From assembly GCF_011089895.1 (NCBI RefSeq), contig NZ_JAANAT010000001.1, forward strand, positions 1,426,001-1,490,000: a DNA stretch of 64,000 bases, in the 5' to 3' direction. The position numbers and the translations under genes were made by a program. Source of the DNA: Mucilaginibacter inviolabilis (lineage in GTDB: Bacteria; Bacteroidota; Bacteroidia; Sphingobacteriales; Sphingobacteriaceae). Shown here piece by piece: positions 45,982 to 53,533 of this stretch. Positions within the stretch are counted from its first letter, which is position 1; the number at the start of each line of letters is the position of its first letter. The notes beneath the pieces were generated by a model. It was given only the letters and a program-made list of their open reading frames with translations, was not told the DNA's origin and made no database searches.

Positions 45982-47075
45982 AGTTGAATGGTTAATTCCA
46001 CACCAAAGCCATCGTCCTCATCTTTAATATCAAGCCGATAGCGATGTTGATAGTTATACTCTAAACGCTTAATCACATTTTTAATTCCGATAGACCTCAA
46101 CCGTTTGTTTTCCGGCTGATGCTTTTTAAGGTTCCAGCTATAGAACCTCAATTCGTTTTGATCGTTCATAGCAATGTGCAATTTTGCTTCCGCATGTTTC
46201 ACCTTCAGATTACCATGCTTAAAAATATTTTCGGTAAGCGTTAGCAGGATCAGCGGAATGACCTGCCGTTCTTCCATGTCTCCATCGGTATTGAAGTCGA
46301 TATACAGTTCATAATCGAACCTAAGCTGGTTAAGCTCAATGAAGTTCTGTATTTGTTCGATCTCCTTATCAAGCGCCGTTTTACCCCCGATATCTACATC
46401 CTCCAGGGAAAAGCGCATAATGTCAACCAGTAACAATACACATTGCGAGGCTTCTTCGGAATATTTATAATAAGTATTATGAATAAAAGTAAGCGTATTG
46501 AAAAGAAAGTGCGGGTTGATCTGTTGTTGAAGATAGGCATTCATTGCCTCTGCTAAGTTCCGTTCCAGTTCGGCTTTTTCCTTCAGAATAATCAACTGAT
46601 TGTTTTCAGTTTGGTAGACCCGTTTGGTGAATACAACCAGCCTGACAACGGACCAGTAAAGCGTGCTCACCCCGGCCATATAAATACCGCGAAAAAGATT
46701 GGGAACCAATAACTTCTTGATATACACCTCCCTGCCAGGAAAGTGTCCGTGCGGATAAGCCAGGAAATCATCCAGGCCATATTTCAGGACCAAATAGGCC
46801 GACAGTTCCAACACGATAAACACGGGTATAACCAGGTAAGACCGCTTGTACTTTATTCCTTCAGCTAATAGTACATGCGCGTGGAAATAGAACAACACTA
46901 TATTCAAGCCGTAATAACAGACATAATCTTTTAAAGGCGAAAATACGCCTGCGCTGAAACCAATAAAACTTACTTCATAAGTGATAAAAATCGCCCATCC
47001 CAGTACATGTTTAAACAACAGTTTACCTTTTAGTTTCCCGGGTACGCTGCCTTTGAATTGCAATCCGTTTGTCAT
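45978..47075 (-). CDS. LytS-family sensor histidine kinase
   Basis: 365 aa. Four membrane helices in the first 150 residues, then the His_kinase motif with the phosphorylated His in LQQQINPHFLFNTLTFIHN, and the ATPase part ending IKNVIKRLEYNYQHRYRLDIKDEDDGFGVELTI. Kinases of this family sense peptides or wall stress. Divergent from the candidate precursor peptide gene with 92 bases between, so a self-inducing loop is possible. Confidence 0.9.
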   Translation of the reverse strand: MTNGLQFKGSVPGKLKGKLLFKHVLGWAIFITYEVSFIGFSAGVFSPLKDYVCYYGLNIVLFYFHAHVLLAEGIKYKRSYLVIPVFIVLELSAYLVLKYGLDDFLAYPHGHFPGREVYIKKLLVPNLFRGIYMAGVSTLYWSVVRLVVFTKRVYQTENNQLIILKEKAELERNLAEAMNAYLQQQINPHFLFNTLTFIHNTYYKYSEEASQCVLLLVDIMRFSLEDVDIGGKTALDKEIEQIQNFIELNQLRFDYELYIDFNTDGDMEERQVIPLILLTLTENIFKHGNLKVKHAEAKLHIAMNDQNELRFYSWNLKKHQPENKRLRSIGIKNVIKRLEYNYQHRYRLDIKDEDDGFGVELTIQL

Positions 47076-47167
47076 AGGCGGTTATCTTTCTACAGCATCC
47101 TGTCGTGCGTGTAACAGAGTTGCCACAAGGTTGCTTGTACTCCTAATTTGAGTAAAAAATTACCGAA

Positions 47168-47359
47168 ATGAAAAATTTAAAGGAAAAAACATTCAAGAAA
47201 AAAATCAACAAGCTTTATAGCTTTAATGTTTTAGAAAACACGGGATCGTCCGAGACAACTGTTGGGGATCCAACAAATACGGTTATCACTGTTTTGACAA
47301 CAGTTAGCCGTCAGGTACAATTTGGACATGCGCAGGATCAGGCGCCGCCCCGTTTTTAA
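47168..47359 (+). CDS. Candidate RiPP precursor peptide, Ser/Thr-rich and without cysteine
   Basis: 63 aa. Basic start MKNLKEKTFKKKINKLYSFN (leader-like) followed by a core-like ENTGSSETTVGDPTNTVITV and LTTVSRQVQFG..., with 11 Ser/Thr after residue 24 and no Cys at all. That fits a LanB dehydratase substrate but not lanthionine rings, so the product would hold unringed dehydroamino acids or be processed otherwise. No GG cleavage site is seen. It stands 12 bases before the 384-aa gene. The link to LanB (42203-45253) rests on position only. Confidence 0.5.
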   Translation: MKNLKEKTFKKKINKLYSFNVLENTGSSETTVGDPTNTVITVLTTVSRQVQFGHAQDQAPPRF

Positions 47360-47371
47360 ACCTACCCCCCT

Positions 47372-48526
47372 ATGTTAAAAGATGAACTAAAATTGCTGGC
47401 AGAATGGGCCGCCCGCTTTTCGTCGGCGTATCTCCCGGTAGATCCGCTGGCGAAAACTTTTTTAACAGAACAAGTATCCCTTTATCAAGCGGAATGCATG
47501 CGGATCAAAAAAGTATGGACCGATTTGCTGTTTAGCCAGGCCAAGGATCACGTCATCAAAAGATACATCTCTTTTCAGCAGCAGGTAATCCAGGAACTGG
47601 CCGACAACATCTACGAGCTATCAGCAACAAGTAAAGACAGGCTCCGGGCTGAACCGGCTGAAGCCTTGCTGGCCTGCCTGCTTGATCTCCGAAATTTTCA
47701 AATCCAATATTTCAATACCTTTATCAATGAAAACGGGCGATTACCCAGGGCAGTGTTACCTGCCCTGAGCGGGAAGATCACTGAATCCGCTAAGCGGTTG
47801 ATTGAAGTGCTGCCAACGACAGAGATGGATGTATATCTCCGGACGTGTATTTTGGATTACCTCAGCGGGGTTATCGGCACCGGCCACCTCCTCTCGGGGA
47901 CCTACCGCGAAGTTGAGTACATCTCTTCCTTCTTAAAAAATCTGACGGTTATCCTGGCTGTCCGTGACGGTCAAAATCTGACCGAACATGTAACAGAAAT
48001 GCTTTTTCATATCAACTTCAACCATAACGTCTTTATAAAATGGTACCAGGAAGACGTGGAAAGAAAAATGGAATCATTTGGCACAGCTGAGCAGGACGGC
48101 TTACTGATGAAACAACTCTTGCTGCTAAAATCTATACCGGTATCCATAACGACCAGTTACGATCCCAGCCTTCCACCGGTAAGCATTTCGCTGGAAATAT
48201 GGTTAAAGGAGTATATTAAGCAAGTCGACCTTCAGGGTGAATTTTCTGATTCGGAGAAAACCGGCAAGCTGGAATTAAAATTGACGGTCGCGCAGATGGC
48301 ATTACTTATCCGGTTATTCTATGAAGAAGGCGTGTTCGCGCTGAAAAACATAACCGAGCTGATGAAATTTTTCGCTGTTCATTTTACGAGTAAAAAGCAG
48401 GGACATATATCTTACGGCAGCATGAATAAATTGTATTATAGTGCCGATCAGTTTACAGGGTATGCTGTACGGGAGTTGCTGTTGAAGATGACGGCAAAAG
48501 TCAACAAAATGTATTTCCCGACCTGA
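47372..48526 (+). CDS. Hypothetical protein, paralogue 1 (RteC-like C-terminus?)
   Basis: 384 aa, all-helical, no signal peptide or membrane helix. The C-terminal 85 residues (KLTVAQMALLIRLFYEEGVFALKNITELMKFFAVHF) are shared with the protein at 48707-49888 (NLSVPQFGLFIRMQMERDILSKDKVGELFGFFANHF). The pattern resembles the C-terminal helical domain of RteC-type regulators of Bacteroidetes conjugative elements, but this is tentative. Adjacent to the peptide gene, so it could be a partner or regulator of the RiPP. Confidence 0.6.
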   Translation: MLKDELKLLAEWAARFSSAYLPVDPLAKTFLTEQVSLYQAECMRIKKVWTDLLFSQAKDHVIKRYISFQQQVIQELADNIYELSATSKDRLRAEPAEALLACLLDLRNFQIQYFNTFINENGRLPRAVLPALSGKITESAKRLIEVLPTTEMDVYLRTCILDYLSGVIGTGHLLSGTYREVEYISSFLKNLTVILAVRDGQNLTEHVTEMLFHINFNHNVFIKWYQEDVERKMESFGTAEQDGLLMKQLLLLKSIPVSITTSYDPSLPPVSISLEIWLKEYIKQVDLQGEFSDSEKTGKLELKLTVAQMALLIRLFYEEGVFALKNITELMKFFAVHFTSKKQGHISYGSMNKLYYSADQFTGYAVRELLLKMTAKVNKMYFPT

Positions 48527-48706
48527 ACCTTGGCTATTAACAACCAACCTATTTTTATTTTACCCAAAAACTACCTCAAACTTGAAAACACACCAACTAT
48601 CTTTTACCTGTACATTAATTGTCCGGGTATTTTTTTCGCGATTTGATTTAGTACATATGGTGCTAAGATCAGCCATTGCCGATGAACAATTTATTTGGAG
48701 TTGCTT

Positions 48707-49888
48707 ATGAAGCTGATATCTACCCAACTTCAGCTTTTCCTGCGCGACTCTATCCACCCGCAAAGCCTCGCCGGCCAACAGATTCCAGCGCAGGAGTTTT
48801 TAAGATGGAAGTTTTTCCTCAGGGAGGAAATAGCAAATATCCTTCTCGGGATACAAAACCCGCCGTTAACCAGTTATGGTAAAGAAGCAAAAGAGATCAG
48901 GTCTGTTGTGTCTATGATATACCATTTCAGTAATACGGTCAACAGATATCTTACCCGTTACCTACCTGTCAGGAAGAAACATCCCCAGGAGCAGGAGATC
49001 AAAATGCATTATAAGTATACGATTACATCGTTGAATAGCCTATTATCCGCGATTTATGAATGGTATCCTTCCCTGGAATCAACATCAAGGCTAACCAGCT
49101 TCGACCTGCCTCAAATAAAAATGGAATTAAGGCAGCAGGTTGACCTGCTGGAGCACAAACTCATTAAATACGCAATTCAACCGGAAGCGCTGAACCTGGT
49201 TGCGTCCGGCTTCGCCCAACTCATTAACAAGAAGAATCTAACTATCGGACAGGTAAAATATATCAGGGAACTGCTTTCAGAAATTTCAGGAGAACAGGTA
49301 TTAACCCTGCAGACACTGACGGGTATATTGATTGTCCGTGATTTTAACCTGCCCGAGTTTTTTCTGTACTGTGTGAACAACATCCAAAATAAGCTGGATG
49401 ATATTCCAGGTCTGCATGAACAAAAGGAATTGATATTGCAAGAAAAAAACAACCTTTATGACCTTGCTTTACGAAGTGCTAAAACTGCCAATATTAAGTC
49501 CTCAGTTATTTATCGGGAGTTAAACAGTTTTTTAGATGAAAAGTACACTTTTCTCAAGCAACTGGTCAAACTTAGAAAAGAAGCCGTGCGGGACGCTCAG
49601 CGAGCGATTTCGGGCGCCCGGTTTAAAATCAACCTGTCTGTCCCGCAATTCGGACTGTTCATCAGGATGCAAATGGAGCGGGATATTTTGTCAAAAGACA
49701 AAGTTGGAGAACTTTTTGGCTTCTTCGCCAATCATTTTTATACGACCAACGCAGCATTCATATCACCCGAAAGCTTACAAAAAAAGTCAACCGACGTGGA
49801 ATTTACAACCGCCCAGAAGGTTAAGGGACATTTGATCGGTATGCTTAACTGGTTAAATGTAAACTACAATTTGTCGAACTATAATTAG
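48707..49888 (+). CDS. Hypothetical protein, paralogue 2 (RteC-like C-terminus?)
   Basis: 393 aa from ATG at 48707 (MKLISTQLQLFLRDS) with TTGGAG upstream; the frame is also open at a TTG four codons earlier. Helical throughout and homologous to 47372-48526 mainly in the C-terminal 85 residues, so the pair arose by old duplication. The N-terminal half has diverged (LRWKFFLREEIANILLG). No membrane segment. Function unknown; the repeat of the same architecture beside a RiPP locus suggests a regulatory or resistance role. Confidence 0.6.
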   Translation: MKLISTQLQLFLRDSIHPQSLAGQQIPAQEFLRWKFFLREEIANILLGIQNPPLTSYGKEAKEIRSVVSMIYHFSNTVNRYLTRYLPVRKKHPQEQEIKMHYKYTITSLNSLLSAIYEWYPSLESTSRLTSFDLPQIKMELRQQVDLLEHKLIKYAIQPEALNLVASGFAQLINKKNLTIGQVKYIRELLSEISGEQVLTLQTLTGILIVRDFNLPEFFLYCVNNIQNKLDDIPGLHEQKELILQEKNNLYDLALRSAKTANIKSSVIYRELNSFLDEKYTFLKQLVKLRKEAVRDAQRAISGARFKINLSVPQFGLFIRMQMERDILSKDKVGELFGFFANHFYTTNAAFISPESLQKKSTDVEFTTAQKVKGHLIGMLNWLNVNYNLSNYN

Positions 49889-49895
49889 GATGTTT

Positions 49896-50123
49896 TTACA
49901 GGTTATTTTCCTGAAACCGTCTGAGCAGGTCCTGCTCTTTTAAAAGATTGAGCATTTGCGCATACCAGGTAAAGCTGAAATCACGGTGCTGTTTCAACTT
50001 GGCTAAATTTACCTTCATCACGTCCTCCAAATTATACAATCCCAGCTTTTCCGCTTGCTTAATAAAAAGGCTGTTCATACCTAATTTTGAAAAAGAAATC
50101 AACAGGTTAGCTTCCTCTACCAT
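49896..50123 (-). CDS. Small alpha-CTD-like helix-hairpin-helix protein
   Basis: 75 aa. SLFIKQAEKLGLYNLEDVMKVNLAKLKQ... reads like the C-terminal domain of the RNA polymerase alpha subunit (a HhH fold: ...GI.TI.DL......L......) and could contact DNA. Convergent with the preceding gene, 8 bases away. No family beyond the HhH resemblance. The stretch from 50124 to 50419 is AT-rich with no clear gene. Confidence 0.55.
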   Translation of the reverse strand: MVEEANLLISFSKLGMNSLFIKQAEKLGLYNLEDVMKVNLAKLKQHRDFSFTWYAQMLNLLKEQDLLRRFQENNL

Positions 50124-50353
50124 AAAATTGCGGGATTAAATTATCAAAGTGTCAAATTACCTTTTTTAATATGAAATTGGAAAAGCAATTGTTAAATTTT
50201 TCCATTTTTACATCCTTCTGTAATTGCCCTGAGGCTATCCTAATATCAAATTCCGTCGCAGTTTACAAAGGAAAAACAAGTTCTTGTAATCAGCTTTTTT
50301 TTGTTAATTTTCAGTTTGCTATACATAGGGAAATTAAGTATGATCCGACCCTG

Positions 50354-50361
50354 TACCTTTG
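50354..50361 (+). promoter_or_regulatory. Bacteroidetes -7 box ahead of the SEFIR/TIR operon
   Basis: TACCTTTG matches TAnnTTTG exactly and lies 59 bases before the ATG of the SEFIR/TIR gene, giving an untranslated leader of about 50 bases. The upstream TTTG is not at the standard distance. Confidence 0.4.
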
Positions 50362-50419
50362 TGGCGCAGCGGATTAAAGACCTTTGCACATTACCTGAAA
50401 CCTTTAACAATTTAAATCA

Positions 50420-51760
50420 ATGAACCCGGAATTTCCAGCACCTAAAGTTTTTATTTCCTATGCCTGGGAAAGCGATGCTGTCAAGGATTGGGTTAAGAAA
50501 CTTGGAACGGAGCTGCGAAATGTTGGAATCGACGTGCAGTTGGATCAATGGCACGTCCAACCGGGAGACCGTATGGCGCTGTTTATGGAAATGGCTGTGC
50601 GAACGAACAATTACGTGCTGGTCATTTGCACGCCCAAGTATAAGTATAAATCAGAAAATCGTTTAGGGGGTGTCGGCTATGAAGGAGATATCATGACCGC
50701 GGAAGTTTTACAGAATTCCGATTATAGAAAGTTCATCCCTATTCTGCAATCCGGCGACAGCCGATCGGCGATCCCATCCTGGCTCGCCACTCATTTTTTT
50801 TTAGATTTTTCAAATCCGCTTGAATATCAAAAAACATTTGACGAACTCATCGAGACATTACTTGATTTGCGGGAAAAGGCGCCACCTTTAGGCGAAATTC
50901 CGGCTAAATATCAAAAAGCGATTCGAGAGGCCGTTCAAAAGCAGACTGAAACTAATGAAGAAAACGTCCCATTAGAAAGTTCCGTCGTTAATGAGGCCTT
51001 TACCAAAGAGGAAATGCAAAATGAACGTGTTCCATTGCTGGAGGTCGATCTGGTTTGGCATGGCAGTTCCAGGTCACCAAGAGGCTACAGTGATAAGAAC
51101 CCGACGGAAATAGACGAAAATGGAAGATTAGTTACCATCATAGGCGCTGGTGTAAAACCCATCATTTATTGGGATCTGCACTGGCGGTTTGATTTCGTTA
51201 TTCAAAACAGCTCCAGTTTTCCCGCTTTCAATGTTCAACTCGAATCCCTGGGCGATGTCCATTTTGCTACAATTGAAAAAATAGCCAATGTTAACCACAT
51301 CAAGCCTTTTGACAAAATGGAGCTCAAAGCCGATTACAGACAATCCCTGGAAGGAATACACACAGCCGCAGATGATATTCTAAAATACAAAATCCCTGAA
51401 AAGCTGGAAGGATTGCTGTTAAAATTGACCTATCTTGATGAGCAGCGGAATAAACATTTCACATTGGTGAAAATTGAAGAAAACAAAATAGTTAATATTA
51501 TGAAACGTTTCTGGGAAGTGATTTATGACGATGAACATCATAAAATGGAGGTTATTGGCGAAAGTGTTGACGATACCTTATTGACCGAAAATATTGTTCT
51601 AATGCAGCATGCCGGCATGAAGGTACGTTGCAATACAGCCGATATCTCCACCCCGAAAGACAACATCAATCTACCAAACTACCAGATTGAAAATGGGCTC
51701 TATCAACGATTAATTAAGGAATATGAAAGTAAAACTGGTCAGCGATTAAAATTGTGGTAA
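50420..51760 (+). CDS. SEFIR/TIR-domain protein with C-terminal beta-rich sensor-like region
   Basis: 446 aa. Residues 9-150 form a SEFIR-type TIR relative: PKVFISYAWESDAVKDWV, LDQWHVQPGDRM..FMEMAV, YVLVICTPKYKYK and RLGGVGYEGDI. After a coiled linker, residues 200-400 are beta-rich (LEVDLVWHGSS, WRFDFVIQNSSSFPAFNVQL), perhaps a binding domain. SEFIR/TIR domains in bacteria often degrade NAD or recruit partners. First of three same-strand genes with 35 and 67 base gaps that end in a KAP ATPase. The catalytic Glu was not assigned. Confidence 0.78.
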   Translation: MNPEFPAPKVFISYAWESDAVKDWVKKLGTELRNVGIDVQLDQWHVQPGDRMALFMEMAVRTNNYVLVICTPKYKYKSENRLGGVGYEGDIMTAEVLQNSDYRKFIPILQSGDSRSAIPSWLATHFFLDFSNPLEYQKTFDELIETLLDLREKAPPLGEIPAKYQKAIREAVQKQTETNEENVPLESSVVNEAFTKEEMQNERVPLLEVDLVWHGSSRSPRGYSDKNPTEIDENGRLVTIIGAGVKPIIYWDLHWRFDFVIQNSSSFPAFNVQLESLGDVHFATIEKIANVNHIKPFDKMELKADYRQSLEGIHTAADDILKYKIPEKLEGLLLKLTYLDEQRNKHFTLVKIEENKIVNIMKRFWEVIYDDEHHKMEVIGESVDDTLLTENIVLMQHAGMKVRCNTADISTPKDNINLPNYQIENGLYQRLIKEYESKTGQRLKLW

Positions 51761-51795
51761 AATCGTTTTCATACAGCAGTACTTAAAGATAAGTT

Positions 51796-53466
51796 ATGAA
51801 AGACGTTGAATTCCGAAGGCAATTTATGATTGCTTATCATGATGTTTTTGGGTCGCCAAATGATATAGACCCAACGGCATTGGCAGCGGACCTGCCTAAA
51901 AGAGCAGCTCTGGAAACTATTGCATACCTGTTGTTAAGGGTAACCAATATAAAGGAGAGTGATAGTGAATTTCATCGTTCAAATTTATCCGGCTGGATGA
52001 TGCAGCTGGAGGAAACTGAAAAAAAGCTAGTTTTTGAATTCATCAATACCGAGGATATTTTCAATACAACTGATTTTATCTTTACAGACAGAAGGGCCTG
52101 CCTTCGGTTAATGCAGTATATCCTGATTGGTGGCAGGAACGATGATAACGAATTAACAAAGCAAGACTGGGGAACGCTTTTAAAAAGCTTACTTTATTGT
52201 AATCATCTCGAATTACTGAGGCAAAAGCAAGTATTTTATTGGGATGGAAAAGGTGGCACAGCAGGTTATTTAAATCGAATCCTACCGTTTAAAATAAGCA
52301 GTATTGAACTGGAAAGGCGTAAAAACTACCAGATTCAATTGATGAAAGTTTACTACTTCTTTAAATTCTGTGAGCGCGACACCGAATACCAGACTTATCT
52401 CGAGACTTTTCTAAAGAGTAAAGGACTAGCTCATTATGGTCAATATTTGTTAAGTGTCATTGAACCTTACCTAACCATGATGACACATCAGGAGATCTCG
52501 TGTATTATGCAGGTTGAGCCAGGCAACAAGAACACGATTGACTTTTTCGATTCATTTTTGATAAATGGTGAAAAAATCGACAGCAGTAATGATTTCCTGG
52601 GTATGCGGGAATTCCCTCTTTTCAAAGGAGCACCCGGCCGTTACGCTTTTTTATACAACAATTTTTTTATCGACAAGCTTTATCAGGGCTTACTTTTTGA
52701 CTTCGTTAAGGCCCTTCAATCCGTAGGTGTTACTGCTATGGATTATCGAAAGCTCAAAACGGATATGGGAAATCGGTTTTCTGAGAAAGTATTATTTTAT
52801 ACCATTATGGAGAAATGTTTCTCCAGGTTTATCTACAAAAAATTAAATGGAACCGAGCTAAAGGCACATTTAAAGTCAGGTGAGCCGGACTATTATATAC
52901 GTTCCGGCGCCAAAATATTCCTATTCGAGTTTAAAGACTATACGATCAGCGGCGACATTAAGCACACCGTTGACGGAGAAGAAGTACAAAAGAAAATAAT
53001 GGAGCGGATTGGGGGCGCTGTAAATCAGTTGAGCCAAAGCCTTTTGATATTGTTTGAGGGGACCTATCACAACTTAGCTATCGATAATTTTGACCTCAGA
53101 AACGTCATGCTGTACCCCATATTGGTGCACACGGATATAAGCCTGGAGGCCGACGGCATAAATTATCTATTGAACAAAAGCCTTAACAAACTGATCGAAG
53201 AGAAAAAACTACCTAAGCATCGAATAAAGGAGCTGGTCGTGATCAATCTGGATACCTTTATCGCCTTTCAAGATTTATTCAGTGGAGATCGTATTAAACT
53301 GGCTACCTGTATCAACAATTACCTGGAGTATACAGCAAAGGGTGGTGAAAGAAACCGTTTATATCCATTTGACGAATTTTTTAAACACTATGTAGTTACC
53401 AAAAAACACAATTTATTAGCCGCCCCGGAAGACTTTAAGCGAATTTTGCAATCAGTCAGTGTTTAA
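51796..53466 (+). CDS. PD-(D/E)XK nuclease-like protein of the SEFIR-KAP operon
   Basis: 556 aa. Residues 325-400 contain a nuclease-like core: E330 (FSEKVLFYTI), D365 in SGEPDYY and E378-x-K380 in IFLFEFKDYT, the spacing of PD-(D/E)XK folds. The N-terminal 320 residues are helical, with no recognised domain, and may sense a partner. Central gene of the trio, so it is the likely effector or a second arm of it. Family not named. Confidence 0.65.
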   Translation: MKDVEFRRQFMIAYHDVFGSPNDIDPTALAADLPKRAALETIAYLLLRVTNIKESDSEFHRSNLSGWMMQLEETEKKLVFEFINTEDIFNTTDFIFTDRRACLRLMQYILIGGRNDDNELTKQDWGTLLKSLLYCNHLELLRQKQVFYWDGKGGTAGYLNRILPFKISSIELERRKNYQIQLMKVYYFFKFCERDTEYQTYLETFLKSKGLAHYGQYLLSVIEPYLTMMTHQEISCIMQVEPGNKNTIDFFDSFLINGEKIDSSNDFLGMREFPLFKGAPGRYAFLYNNFFIDKLYQGLLFDFVKALQSVGVTAMDYRKLKTDMGNRFSEKVLFYTIMEKCFSRFIYKKLNGTELKAHLKSGEPDYYIRSGAKIFLFEFKDYTISGDIKHTVDGEEVQKKIMERIGGAVNQLSQSLLILFEGTYHNLAIDNFDLRNVMLYPILVHTDISLEADGINYLLNKSLNKLIEEKKLPKHRIKELVVINLDTFIAFQDLFSGDRIKLATCINNYLEYTAKGGERNRLYPFDEFFKHYVVTKKHNLLAAPEDFKRILQSVSV

Positions 53467-53533
53467 CAAACCGGAATGGGACCTGAATAGCTTCCTAAAA
53501 AACCTATCTTTAGCAACCTAAAATCTATTACGT

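Noticed and set aside
47168..47359. Ordinary class I lanthipeptide precursor
   Set aside because: No Cys and no GG or FNLD-type leader motif; it is kept only as a candidate substrate of LanB.
50171..50377. 68-aa plus-strand frame before the SEFIR gene
   Set aside because: AT-rich stretch with the promoter box inside; no homology cues.
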